In this document: in pieces, positions 54,453 to 63,628 of the stretch
Position numbering within the stretch: the first letter of the stretch is position 1
Layout of the letters: each line of letters begins with the position of its first letter
Notes under the pieces: generated by a model
Told to the model about the DNA's origin: nothing
Databases searched by the model: none
Seen by the model: only the letters and a program-made list of their open reading frames with translations
From: Gillisella vitis
GTDB lineage: Bacteria > Pseudomonadota > Alphaproteobacteria > Rhizobiales > Rhizobiaceae
Assembly (NCBI RefSeq): GCF_021559775.1
Contig: NZ_CP056050.1
Location: 62,001-126,000 of the forward strand
Reading direction: 5' to 3'
Length of the DNA: 64,000 nt
Made by a program: the position numbers and the translations under genes

Positions 54453-55436
54453 ATGCAGCCATCCCAAATTGAATCCTCCATCCAGAGCGCGCTTGCAGCG
54501 GTTGCGCAGCGGAAATCGGTTTCGACCATCTACTTCGTCGCCTGTGGCGGATCGTTTGCCCAGATGCATCTGCCGAAATATGCGGTTGATCGAAATTCCT
54601 CGACTATTTTTGCTGAGACTTTCAACTCGGCCGAGTTCATTGCTCGCGATCCGGTTCATCTCGGCGAAGGAAGCGTCGTCATCCTTTGCTCGAGCTCCGG
54701 CAACACCCCCGAAACGGTAGCAGCCGCTGCTTTCGCAAAGAAGAAGGGCGCCTTCACCATCGGACTGACCACGAAACCCGAGTCTGAGCTCGGGCAGGTC
54801 TCCGATTCCACGGTTCCCTATGTCTCGACGCCGCTGATCGGCAACCAGGACGCACCGTCCGGTATCATCCTGCGAATCGCATTCGGTATCGTGAACGCTC
54901 GCGAAAATTCGCCAAAGGCGGCTGCACTTCTGTCGGCGCTGGAAAAGGTCGGAGATATCGCAGCCTCCGCCCAGAAAGTTCATGCGGAGGATGCCCGCGA
55001 ATGGGGTGAGCGCAACAAGCGCGAACCGACGATCTACACGATGGCGTCGGGTTCGAACTGGGGTGTCGCCTATTCCTTCTCCATCTGCATTCTCCAGGAG
55101 ATGCAATGGATCAACTCCCAGGCAATCCATTCCGGCGAATACTTCCACGGTCCCTTCGAAATCACCGACTTCGATACGCCAATCTTACTTCTTGTCGGCC
55201 TTGGTCCGACCCGCGAGATGGACACACGGGCACAGAAGTTTGCCGAGAAATACTCCAAGAATCTGCTCGTGCTGGATGCCGCCAAGATCGACATGCACGG
55301 CGTCGCGCCCGAGGTTGCCGAATACATCACGCCGTTGGTGTTCCAGCCGCTGATGCGCATCTATGCGGTGGAGCTGGCGGAGCGTCGCGGCCACCCGCTT
55401 ACGGTTCGCCGATACATGTGGAAGATGGAATACTGA
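54453..55436 (+). CDS. SIS-domain sugar-phosphate deglycase (FrlB/FraB type)
   Basis: A 327-residue protein from ATG 54453 with two sugar-isomerase (SIS) domains. 'STIYFVACGGSFAQMHLPKY' and 'VVILCSSSGNTPETVAAAAF' are the phosphate-binding loops; 'SGEYFHGPFEITDFDTPILL' carries the Glu-His-Gly segment that holds the catalytic residues in FrlB. Members cleave 6-phospho-fructosyl amines to glucose 6-phosphate and the free amine or amino acid. The kinase that makes that substrate is the next gene, which supports the call. Cytoplasmic. Amine specificity is unknown. Confidence 0.88.
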   Translation: MQPSQIESSIQSALAAVAQRKSVSTIYFVACGGSFAQMHLPKYAVDRNSSTIFAETFNSAEFIARDPVHLGEGSVVILCSSSGNTPETVAAAAFAKKKGAFTIGLTTKPESELGQVSDSTVPYVSTPLIGNQDAPSGIILRIAFGIVNARENSPKAAALLSALEKVGDIAASAQKVHAEDAREWGERNKREPTIYTMASGSNWGVAYSFSICILQEMQWINSQAIHSGEYFHGPFEITDFDTPILLLVGLGPTREMDTRAQKFAEKYSKNLLVLDAAKIDMHGVAPEVAEYITPLVFQPLMRIYAVELAERRGHPLTVRRYMWKMEY

Positions 55437-55505
55437 TTGACCATAGGGTAGTGTTCTCTCGTCGATCGACACAGCTTCTCTAAAAAGTGTCTTCCCGGAC
55501 CGCAC

Positions 55506-55567
55506 GCATCGCTCGGTCTTCGTGAGCGATGCGAAACTGACCAGCCCCACGATCTCTGGGGCTGGTC
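55506..55567 (+). other. Two tandem RNA hairpins between deglycase and kinase genes
   Basis: In a 158-bp gap inside the operon lie two perfect stems: GCATCGCTC/GAGCGATGC (55506-55532, 9 bp) and GACCAGCCCCA/TGGGGCTGGTC (55539-55567, 11 bp, 7-base loop). No U run follows either. They may stabilise or process the mRNA, or attenuate expression of the downstream genes. Confidence 0.6.
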
Positions 55568-55594
55568 CGAAAGCCACCGAGGCGACCGTAGAAA

Positions 55595-56473
55595 ATGGGT
55601 ACTTTCATGTGGGATCGCGAGCCGTCACTTCTTGGAATAGGCGACAACACCGTCGACGTCTATGTCGACAAGGGTTGGATGTTTCCAGGCGGAAACTCGG
55701 TTAACGTCGCCGCGATGGCCGCCAAACTCGGTGTTTCCGCAGGCTATGTTGGATGTCTTTCCCGCGATCAATACGGCTCGCTGATCTATGACGCCTTAAA
55801 AGAAGAAGGCGTTGACCTGTCCCATTGCCGCAGAGCCGAGGGCGCCAATGCCTGCGCTCTTATCGGCCATGACCAGGGAGACCGCCGATTTCTAGGCTCC
55901 CGTCCGGGCGTGCGGGAAGACTTTACGCTGATGGACGACGACTACCTTTACATGAGGTCCTTCGACATCGTGCACACGAGCATCTTCAGCGGTCTCGATG
56001 ATCGTATCAAGACGCTCGCGGAGAACGCCACGATGCTTTCCTACGACTTTTCCAATCGTTGGACGGATACTCATCGGGATCATCTGGCGGACAAGATCGA
56101 TATTGCTTTTCTGTCCTTGAGCGAGCTTGCACTCGACGAGTGCGAGGGAGTGCTTAAAAGCTGGGCGCAAGCTGGATGCCGGACCGTGGTCGGGACGCGC
56201 GGGAGCGAAGGTTCTCTTGCGCTTCACGAGGGACGGCTTTGTTCCTTTGGCGTGAAGCCCGCTAGGGTCGTGGACACGCTCGGTGCAGGTGACGGTTTCG
56301 TCGCCGGCTTCCTGGTGGAATGGTCCAAATCGTCCGACCTCACACGCGCGCTCGAGGCTGGTGCCGTCAATGCTGCTGCAGCTTGCGCGGTCATGGGCGG
56401 TTTTGGCCATGGCCGACCCTTCTCGGTTCTCCCGGATGACCTGCCGCCCAGGCGTGCAGCCGCCCGCACCTGA
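55595..56473 (+). CDS. PfkB-family sugar kinase (FrlD/FraD type)
   Basis: A 292-residue ribokinase-fold kinase. 'GIGDNTVDVYVDKGWMFPGG' (with the Asp that binds sugar) and 'GGNSVNVAAMAAKLG' match fructoselysine 6-kinase; the C-terminal anion-hole and base motif 'VVDTLGAGDGFVAGFLVEW' carries the catalytic Asp. 'ALIGHDQGDRRFLGSRPGV' is also like FrlD. It phosphorylates the sugar part of an imported fructosyl- or similar amine at C6, making the deglycase substrate. Same operon as the deglycase. Confidence 0.88.
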   Translation: MGTFMWDREPSLLGIGDNTVDVYVDKGWMFPGGNSVNVAAMAAKLGVSAGYVGCLSRDQYGSLIYDALKEEGVDLSHCRRAEGANACALIGHDQGDRRFLGSRPGVREDFTLMDDDYLYMRSFDIVHTSIFSGLDDRIKTLAENATMLSYDFSNRWTDTHRDHLADKIDIAFLSLSELALDECEGVLKSWAQAGCRTVVGTRGSEGSLALHEGRLCSFGVKPARVVDTLGAGDGFVAGFLVEWSKSSDLTRALEAGAVNAAAACAVMGGFGHGRPFSVLPDDLPPRRAAART

Positions 56474-56577
56474 CAGGGCGTCGGTCTCTGAAAAGGCGCG
56501 GCCGGCGTATATATCAATACTCACACCCGGAGTAACGCTGAACTAGGCGGCCCGGGCTCGATAAAAGGGGATCTTGC

Positions 56578-58641
56578 TTGAACTGGATTATCGGTGTCGA
56601 TGTCGGCGGCACGTTCACGGATTTCTTTGCCTTCAACGCTATGAGCGGTGAGAACCGCTACTGGAAGCGCCCTTCCACGCCCGATGATCCGGCAAAGGCG
56701 ATCATCGACGGACTTGGCGAACTGAGCCGGGCCCACGGCATTGATCTTAAGGACGTCTCGCGACTTTGCCATGGCAGTACCGTTGCAACAAACGCACTTA
56801 TTCAACGGCGAGGAGCCCCGGTTGCGCTCGTCACGACGAAGGGCTTCCGCGATGTTCTGGAAATCGGGCGGCAGACAAGGCCGGCCATTTTCGACTTCCA
56901 TCTCGACCAGCCGGCGCCCCTCGTTCCCCGGCGCCATCGTTTCGAAATCAACGAGCGCATCATGGCAGACGGAAGCGTGCGCAAACCCGTTGATGCCAGC
57001 GATCTAAGCGCGGTCATCGACGCAATTCGCGCCGAAAAGCTTCCTGCCGTCGCCGTGTGTTTGCTCTTCTCCTACATCAGACCCGAACATGAAAAAGAGG
57101 TCGGAGAGGCAATCCGTGCAGCGCTCCCGGATGTTGCGATATCGCTGTCGAGCGAGGTTCAGCCGGAGTTTCGTGAATTCGAGCGGTTCACCACGACTGT
57201 CGTCAATGCCTATCTTCAGCCTCGCCTTGATGTCTACATCACGACCCTGATCGAAACACTGGGCAAAGCCGTCCCCAACGCCAAGGTTGGTATCAACCAG
57301 TCCAGCGGCGGATTGATGTCGCTGGCAACAGCGCGCGCGTTTCCGGCGCGGATGGCTTTGTCGGGGCCTGCAGCCGGCATCGTCGGTGCGATCGAGATCG
57401 CAAAGGAAGCCGGGCGCTCCGAGGTGATTACGCTCGACATCGGCGGCACAAGCGCTGACGTGGCGCTTATTCGCGACAATGTCGCTGAACTCTCCAGTGG
57501 GCGAGACGTCGATGGTTTCCCGATCCGGTTGCCGATGATCGATATTGCAACGGTCGGCGCGGGCGGCGGCTCGATCGCGTGGTTCGATACCGACGGCCTG
57601 TTTAAGGTCGGCCCGCAAAGCGCCGGCGCTGTACCCGGTCCCGCCTGCTATCGACGTGGCGGGACCCTGCCGACGGTATCAGATGCCAATCTAGTGCTTG
57701 GCCGCCTGCCGTCGACCCTGATCGATGGTGAGATGACGCTCAGCCGCGAACTCGCCGAGAAGGCCCTGAAGTCGGTTGCCGACCCCATGGGCAAGTCGAT
57801 TGAGGCCACCGCTCTGGGCATTCTCGAAATCATGACTGGCAACATGGTCCGCGCCATCCGCACGATGTCGGTTGAACGTGGCCACGATCCGCGGGATTTC
57901 GCGTTGATGCCCTTTGGCGGAGCCGGGGCACTTCACGCTCGCGATGTGGCTGTTGCGCTCGGTATCGGTGAAATTATCGTTCCGCTAGCACCAGGTATTG
58001 TCTGCGCCCAAGGGTTGACCGACGCCAAACTTCAGGAGAGCTTTGTCGTGAGCAGCCTGATCGTCTGCGAGGATGATGCCCGCGATACAATCACCGCCAC
58101 TGTGCAGGGATTGCTCCAAGCCTGCGACGACTGGTTTGAACGCGAGCAGATCGAGGCATCGCATCGAAGCATTGATATCAGCGTCGACGCCCGCTTTCGT
58201 GGTCAGAACTATGAACTGAATGTCATACTCGGTCAGTCACGTACTGGCGCGCCGCCCGACATCGTCTCCATGGATGAGCTCAGGGAGCGTTTCTTCGCAG
58301 CACATCACCGAGCGTATGGGTTTGCAGATCGCCAAGGCTCCGTCGAAATCGTCAACGCCCGGGCCACCGCACACGCCCCCCTGGGCGTGGCAAGATCGCC
58401 GATGCAGGTAATTGCCTCCGAACGCCGCCCTCAGGCAAAGCAGTTCCGCGAGGTATGTTTCGGTGTCGCCAAAACAGTGAAGACGCCTGCCTTCCGACGC
58501 GATGAGCTTGAGCCCGGAGACCTGATCGAAGGGCCAGCCGTTATCGACCAGATGGATGCCACCACGGTTATTTTCCCAGGCGATATTGCCCATGTCGACA
58601 CTTTCCGCAATATCCTCATCGAGGTTTCCCAATATGTCTGA
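56578..58641 (+). CDS. hyuA: HyuA-type hydantoinase / 5-oxoprolinase subunit A
   Basis: A 687-residue protein from a TTG start after AAAAGGGGA. It has an ASKHA-type ATPase fold: 'IIGVDVGGTFTDFFAFNAMS' (phosphate 1 loop), 'VSRLCHGSTVATNALIQRRG' and 'EVITLDIGGTSADVALIRD' (phosphate 2), plus 'FGGAGALHARDVAVALGI' near the end. With HyuB it performs ATP-dependent opening of hydantoin, N-methylhydantoin, acetone-type or 5-oxoproline-type substrates. Placed right after the sugar-amine kinase, it may open a lactam or cyclised amino acid part. The stop overlaps HyuB by 8 bases. Confidence 0.9.
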   Translation: MNWIIGVDVGGTFTDFFAFNAMSGENRYWKRPSTPDDPAKAIIDGLGELSRAHGIDLKDVSRLCHGSTVATNALIQRRGAPVALVTTKGFRDVLEIGRQTRPAIFDFHLDQPAPLVPRRHRFEINERIMADGSVRKPVDASDLSAVIDAIRAEKLPAVAVCLLFSYIRPEHEKEVGEAIRAALPDVAISLSSEVQPEFREFERFTTTVVNAYLQPRLDVYITTLIETLGKAVPNAKVGINQSSGGLMSLATARAFPARMALSGPAAGIVGAIEIAKEAGRSEVITLDIGGTSADVALIRDNVAELSSGRDVDGFPIRLPMIDIATVGAGGGSIAWFDTDGLFKVGPQSAGAVPGPACYRRGGTLPTVSDANLVLGRLPSTLIDGEMTLSRELAEKALKSVADPMGKSIEATALGILEIMTGNMVRAIRTMSVERGHDPRDFALMPFGGAGALHARDVAVALGIGEIIVPLAPGIVCAQGLTDAKLQESFVVSSLIVCEDDARDTITATVQGLLQACDDWFEREQIEASHRSIDISVDARFRGQNYELNVILGQSRTGAPPDIVSMDELRERFFAAHHRAYGFADRQGSVEIVNARATAHAPLGVARSPMQVIASERRPQAKQFREVCFGVAKTVKTPAFRRDELEPGDLIEGPAVIDQMDATTVIFPGDIAHVDTFRNILIEVSQYV

Positions 58642-60334
58642 GACCGCGACCGTGCTTCACGACCCGATCACGCTGGAAATCCTCTCGAACGCGTTGCGCT
58701 CGGTGGCGGACGAGACCTTTGTCGCCCTGCAGAAGAGTGCGTTTTCCACCAATATCAAAGAGCGCCACGACCATTCTACCGCCTTGTTCGACAGTAGCGG
58801 CCGCCTCGTCATGCAAGCCCAGAAATCCCTGCCGCTCCATGTGGGCGCGATGTCCGGCACGGTGGCCAAGGTCGTCGAGAAATATGGCACCGACATCCAC
58901 GAGGGCGATGTTTTCGTCGCAAACGATCCCTACGCCGCGTCCGGCACCCATTTGCCCGACATCTGCATATCCGCGCCCATCTTTTTCGACGGGCAACTGA
59001 TCGGTTTCAGCAGTTCGACCGCACATCACGCCGATATCGGCGGCGCGAGTGTTGGTGGGTCGGCCGCCGGGTTGACCGAGATCTTTCAGGAGGGCTTGCG
59101 GATTCCAATGATCCGCCTTTTCTCGGAAGGGATGGTGAACCAGGAGCTGTTCGACCTCCTGCTGTTGAACGTGCGGCGGTCGGAGGAGCGCAAGGGCGAC
59201 TACAATGCTCAGTTTGCGGCGGTAGCACTCGGCGTCAAGCGCATGCAGGAGATGTGCCGCCGTTATGGTGGGCCTTACGTTGCTGCTGCCTTCGATGAGA
59301 TCATCGCCCGGACCAAAAAGCGGATGGAGAGGGCGATCGCGAGCATTCCGCAAGGCGAATATGCCTTTTCTGACATTATCGATGACGACGGGCTGGGGAA
59401 TGAGAACATCCCCGTTGCAGTCCGGATCATCAAAAGCGCGGATCGCCTCACCGTCGATTTCGAGGGATCTGCCCCCCAGACCGCAGGAAATATCAACTCC
59501 CCCTGGGCGGATACTGTCGCAACCGTCATCTATGTATTGAAGTGTGTCCTGGACCCGCACATCCCCAGCAATCATGGCCTGTTTGCAACGGTCGACGTCG
59601 TAGCGCCAAAGGGGTCAATCGTCAGGGCGGAGTTTCCGGCCTCCGTGACAAATCGCTCTACGACTGCACAGCGTGTGGTGGATATCATGATCGGAGCCCT
59701 GGCTCAGGCACTGCCCGACCGGGTGGTCGCCGCCTCAAACGGTGCCAATACCGGTATCTATTTTTACGGTACCGACCATCGCACCGGCAAGCCGTTTTAC
59801 TTTTTCGAAACGATGGGAGGCGGCTTCGGCGCTCGCCCGGAAAAGGACGGAAAGGACGCTGTCCAAGTTCACACTACCAATACCGCCAATACGCCCGTCG
59901 AAGCGCTCGAAAGAGAATTTCCGCTGTTTGTCGAGGAGTATTCGGTGGTGGAGAATTCCGGTGGCGCAGGTCGTCAGCGCGGCGGCTGTGGGCTGCGTCG
60001 CATCGTCAGGCCGCTTGGTCAATCCTGCACATTCGGGGGGACTGGCGAGCGCTTTAATAACCGCCCATGGGGTTTGTTTGGTGGTCAGCCCGGGGAGATG
60101 GGCAGCTTCGCGATCTCGGGCGACGATGGAAGCATGACGCGCCTGCCGAACAAGATCCCCAAAGTGCCTGTGGCACCCGACCAGACCGTCGTCATGCAAA
60201 CGGCTGGCGCCGGCGGATATGGCGATCCCGCCGAGCGTACGCCCGCCGCGGTCCATGACGATCTTCTCGATGGGCTTTTCTCCCGTGCGTATCTCGAAAA
60301 ACATTACCCCGCACAGATCAAGAGCGCCGAGTAA
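58634..60334 (+). CDS. hyuB: HyuB-type hydantoinase / 5-oxoprolinase subunit B
   Basis: 566 residues from ATG 58634, overlapping hyuA by 8 bases, the usual coupling. 'HDPITLEILSNALRSVADET' opens the family; 'DVFVANDPYAASGTHLPDIC' and 'PIFFDGQLIGFSSSTAHHAD' hold the metal-site residues, and 'ETMGGGFGARPEKDGKDAVQ' is the glycine loop. It carries the hydrolytic site, while HyuA uses ATP to phosphorylate the amide. The ring compound is unknown. Confidence 0.9.
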   Translation: MSETATVLHDPITLEILSNALRSVADETFVALQKSAFSTNIKERHDHSTALFDSSGRLVMQAQKSLPLHVGAMSGTVAKVVEKYGTDIHEGDVFVANDPYAASGTHLPDICISAPIFFDGQLIGFSSSTAHHADIGGASVGGSAAGLTEIFQEGLRIPMIRLFSEGMVNQELFDLLLLNVRRSEERKGDYNAQFAAVALGVKRMQEMCRRYGGPYVAAAFDEIIARTKKRMERAIASIPQGEYAFSDIIDDDGLGNENIPVAVRIIKSADRLTVDFEGSAPQTAGNINSPWADTVATVIYVLKCVLDPHIPSNHGLFATVDVVAPKGSIVRAEFPASVTNRSTTAQRVVDIMIGALAQALPDRVVAASNGANTGIYFYGTDHRTGKPFYFFETMGGGFGARPEKDGKDAVQVHTTNTANTPVEALEREFPLFVEEYSVVENSGGAGRQRGGCGLRRIVRPLGQSCTFGGTGERFNNRPWGLFGGQPGEMGSFAISGDDGSMTRLPNKIPKVPVAPDQTVVMQTAGAGGYGDPAERTPAAVHDDLLDGLFSRAYLEKHYPAQIKSAE

Positions 60335-60404
60335 ACGGAAACAAACAGGCAAGGCCCGGCAGGCAGGTCTCGCGACAGCCAGCTTGAAACAGCAGGAGGG
60401 CACC

Positions 60405-61178
60405 ATGATGGCGAAAGCGCGCAAAGTTGGAATTATTGGCGCGGGAACGATCGGCAGGGCGATCCTCCACGATCTGATGACATCGCGCCTTGCGGAGATC
60501 GACTATATACTGATTTCCAATCCAAGCAGACATGTGGACCTGCGCGATTTGGGCCCAGCCATTCTCACCGACACGGAAGAAGCGCTGGAGCGATCTGTGG
60601 ACCTTGTCATCGAGGCGGCAATGCCGGATATCCTGGCTCGTGTGGCGCCAGCTGCGCTCCGCTCCAGCGATGTCTGCGGCTTCAGTTGCACCGCGCTTGC
60701 CGACCCGACGACCGAGGCGGCGATCCAAGCTGCTTGCCAAAGGTCGGGGCATAGACAACACGTTCCCCACGGCGCGATCCTTGCGCTAGATGGACTTGCA
60801 GATGGTCGTGACGTGATCGATCGTGTGACGGTGACTACGACCAAAAGTGGCAAAAGCCTTGGGATCGACAAGGATGCAGAGGGTGTGATCTTCGAAGGTC
60901 CAACGCGCGATGTTTGTGCCCGCTTTCCCCGCAACGTGAATGTCCATGCCGCCATCGCGCTAGCTGGGATCGGTTTCGACAATACTGTCAGCCGCGTCGT
61001 AGCCGCTCCCGGGCAGGAAGACATGCTGCACCGTCTGGTAGTCGGGGGCAGGGGCTTTTCCTGGGATATCCAAGTGTCTTCCCGTTCGCTCGGCGGGGTC
61101 ACCGGTGCCTACACGCCACGGTCCGCAGTGGGGTCCATTCGCCGTATTCTGGCCGGTGGCGGATTAAGCATTGCCTGA
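60405..61178 (+). CDS. Aspartate-dehydrogenase-like (NadX/DUF108) oxidoreductase
   Basis: 257 residues from ATG 60405 after AGGAGGG. 'KVGIIGAGTIGRAILHDLMT' is the NAD(P)-binding motif. 'PHGAILALDGLADGRDVIDR' and 'FPRNVNVHAAIALAGIGFDN' are the L-aspartate dehydrogenase domain, the latter being the substrate-side stretch. Family members interconvert aspartate and iminoaspartate/oxaloacetate. Here it probably oxidises the amino acid released by the upstream enzymes; other amino-dicarboxylates are possible. Longer open frame to 60219 lies in hyuB and is ignored. Confidence 0.8.
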   Translation: MMAKARKVGIIGAGTIGRAILHDLMTSRLAEIDYILISNPSRHVDLRDLGPAILTDTEEALERSVDLVIEAAMPDILARVAPAALRSSDVCGFSCTALADPTTEAAIQAACQRSGHRQHVPHGAILALDGLADGRDVIDRVTVTTTKSGKSLGIDKDAEGVIFEGPTRDVCARFPRNVNVHAAIALAGIGFDNTVSRVVAAPGQEDMLHRLVVGGRGFSWDIQVSSRSLGGVTGAYTPRSAVGSIRRILAGGGLSIA

Positions 61179-61216
61179 CCAATGCGAGGCAACGGCAATC
61201 GAAGGGCAGTTTAGGC

Positions 61217-62185
61217 ATGAGCACAACGATCGATATCGAGGCCGCAGCGCGCCGCATAAACGAAAATGCGCTCCGAACGCCGCTTCTGAATTCCCCGCTG
61301 ATGGACGACGTTGCCGGGCGGCGCATCCTTGTCAAAGCCGAATGCCTGCAGAAAACTGGATCTTTCAAGTTTCGCGGGGCCTGGTCGGCAATCTCCGCTC
61401 TTCCCAATGATATTCGCGACCGCGGGGTTATTGCATATTCGTCCGGCAATCACGCACAAGGCGTAGCACTCGCCGCCCGCATGCACGCCATACCTGCTGT
61501 GATCGTCATGCCAGCCGATGCCCCGAAGATGAAGGTCGATAACACGCGTGCCTATGGCGCCGAAGTCGTTCTCTATGACCGGCGGACGGAAGATCGCGAC
61601 GCGATCGGCGTGGACATTGCCCGAGCCAGAGACCTGACACTCATACGCCCTTACGACGAGCCTAACGTGATCGCAGGGCAAGGCACGATCGGGCTCGAAC
61701 TTGTCGAGCAGTTGAAGGCACTCGGTGTCGCCGACACGCAAATTCTCGTACCGTGCGGCGGTGGTGGGCTGACCTCGGGAACTGCGCTTGCGCTCGAAGC
61801 CTCAGGCACTGGGTGGACCGTGCGCCCCTGTGAGCCTGAATGTTACGACGACACGACCCGCTCGCTGGCGCAAGGGTCGGTCGTTGCCAATCCTGGGTAT
61901 GCACCCACAATCTGTGATGCGATCATGACGCCGCAGCCCGGCAATGTCACCTTTCCAATTATGCACAGATTGTGCGGACCCGGTCTGGTTGTTTCCGACG
62001 ACGAGGTTCGCAGGGCCATACGGCTAGCCTTCAACCATCTGAAGATCGTAGTCGAACCGGGTGGTGCGATCGCGCTCGCTGCAGCGCTTTCCCGCCAGAA
62101 CAGAATCGACACGGATACGATTACCGTCATCGCTTCAGGCGGGAACGTTGATCCTCATGTCTTTGCGTCGATGTTATCGATGTAA
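61217..62185 (+). CDS. PLP-dependent threonine/serine ammonia-lyase or racemase type
   Basis: 322 residues, fold type II PLP enzyme. 'KTGSFKFRGAWSAIS' contains the Schiff-base Lys, 'VIAYSSGNHAQGVALAARMH' the substrate-binding SGNHAQ loop, and 'ILVPCGGGGLTSGTALALEA' the glycine cradle for the PLP phosphate. The length fits biodegradative threonine dehydratase, serine racemase or 3-hydroxyaspartate ammonia-lyase. It would deaminate a hydroxy amino acid. Next to an aspartate-dehydrogenase-like protein a hydroxyaspartate substrate is attractive but speculative. Confidence 0.88.
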   Translation: MSTTIDIEAAARRINENALRTPLLNSPLMDDVAGRRILVKAECLQKTGSFKFRGAWSAISALPNDIRDRGVIAYSSGNHAQGVALAARMHAIPAVIVMPADAPKMKVDNTRAYGAEVVLYDRRTEDRDAIGVDIARARDLTLIRPYDEPNVIAGQGTIGLELVEQLKALGVADTQILVPCGGGGLTSGTALALEASGTGWTVRPCEPECYDDTTRSLAQGSVVANPGYAPTICDAIMTPQPGNVTFPIMHRLCGPGLVVSDDEVRRAIRLAFNHLKIVVEPGGAIALAAALSRQNRIDTDTITVIASGGNVDPHVFASMLSM

Positions 62186-62220
62186 TGCGTTATTCATCCT
62201 AGTTTCAGGAAGAGGTTTGC

Positions 62221-63450
62221 ATGACCACGGTACTCGAAAAATTTGAAAAGTTGAAGACCGAGCATGCGCCCGGGCAGGAGGTACGGCAAAAGACGCCCGC
62301 CTTCGAAGAGTTGTTGATTGGCGAAAAGCTCGAAGGTCGAACGGTTGATTTCTCCCATGGCGACGTCGATGCATTCCTTCCGACCCCTGGTGCTTTCGAA
62401 GAGTTCAGCGACGGTGTGCACAGCGGCGGCAAGCAAGCCTACACCGTGTATCGTGGGCTTGCCGATCTCCGCGAAATTCTGTCGGTGAGGCTCACGAGCT
62501 TTACCGGCGCACCGGTCAACGCTGCCGACAACCTGATCATTACCCCCGGAACGCAAGGCGCTCTTTTCCTGTCTGTCGCCGCGACTGTTGCCGCCGGCGA
62601 CAAGGTTGCAATAGTCCAGCCCGACTATTTTGCAAACCGTAAGCTTGTCGAATTTTTCGAAGCGGAAATGCTGCCGGTTCAGCTCGACTATCTTGGCACT
62701 GACAAGGCTGCGGGGCTCGATCTCAACCAGTTGGAGGCAGCCTTCCGCGATGGCGCCCGCGTATTCGTGTTTTCCAATCCTAACAATCCGACCGGCGCGG
62801 TCTATTCCACGGAGGAAATCGATGCCATCGCGGCGCTTGCGGACCGGTACGGCGCAATGGTCATTGTCGATCAACTCTACTCGCGCCTTTTGTACGAAGG
62901 CACGGAATACCAGCACCTCCGCGCCGTTGGCGGAACCGGCCGCGACAACGTCATCACGATCATGGGGCCATCTAAAACCGAGTCGTTGAGTGGTTACCGT
63001 CTCGGCGTCGCCTTCGGCCCCTCATCGGTCATCGAACGAATGGAGCGGCTCCAGGCGATCGTCTCCCTTCGCGCTGCCGGATATAACCAGGCGGTCCTCC
63101 AGACTTGGTTCTCTGAACCTGATGGCTGGATGAGCGAGCGTATCAAACTTCACCAGGCTATTCGCGATGATCTCCTTACCCGTTTCAGGGCGAGAGCAGA
63201 CGTCGCAGTACGCACACCACAAGCCGGAAGCTATATGTTTGCCAAACTGCCGCGGCTTCGGGTATCGCCTATCGACTTCGTCAAGATCTTGCGCCACCAG
63301 GCAAGGGTGATTGTGACGCCGGGAAGCGAGTTCAGTCCCCACACCGCCTCCAGCATCAGGCTGAATTTCTCCCAGAATCATGCGGCCGCTACGGGGGCTG
63401 TCGAACGATTGGTTACGCTGATCGAGCGGTACAGAGAAGCGCGGCCCTAA
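62221..63450 (+). CDS. PLP-dependent aminotransferase, class I/II
   Basis: A 409-residue fold type I aminotransferase. 'FVFSNPNNPTGAVYSTEEID' (Asn-Pro pair), 'VIVDQLYSRLLYEG' (Asp and Tyr that hold PLP; Gln replaces the common Glu/Asp-x) and 'GPSKTESLSGYRLGVAFGPS' with the Schiff-base Lys are present; 'SSIRLNFSQN' supplies the carboxylate-binding Arg. It is last in the operon and presumably removes the amino group of the released amino acid or makes glutamate. Substrate not predictable. Confidence 0.9.
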   Translation: MTTVLEKFEKLKTEHAPGQEVRQKTPAFEELLIGEKLEGRTVDFSHGDVDAFLPTPGAFEEFSDGVHSGGKQAYTVYRGLADLREILSVRLTSFTGAPVNAADNLIITPGTQGALFLSVAATVAAGDKVAIVQPDYFANRKLVEFFEAEMLPVQLDYLGTDKAAGLDLNQLEAAFRDGARVFVFSNPNNPTGAVYSTEEIDAIAALADRYGAMVIVDQLYSRLLYEGTEYQHLRAVGGTGRDNVITIMGPSKTESLSGYRLGVAFGPSSVIERMERLQAIVSLRAAGYNQAVLQTWFSEPDGWMSERIKLHQAIRDDLLTRFRARADVAVRTPQAGSYMFAKLPRLRVSPIDFVKILRHQARVIVTPGSEFSPHTASSIRLNFSQNHAAATGAVERLVTLIERYREARP

Positions 63451-63628
63451 CAGTAGGCTCCTGGTCCATGCTGCCTGAACTTGCTCCGCGGGCCGCTATT
63501 CTATCACTCAGATTAACGTCCACAAATCAAAACGCGGCCAAACGGACCGGCATCTTCCGCGAAAGGCCACTCTTTAACGGTTGGATAGATACCCTGATGC
63601 GGATCGTCTTGTTCTCCGGCGGAAGCGC

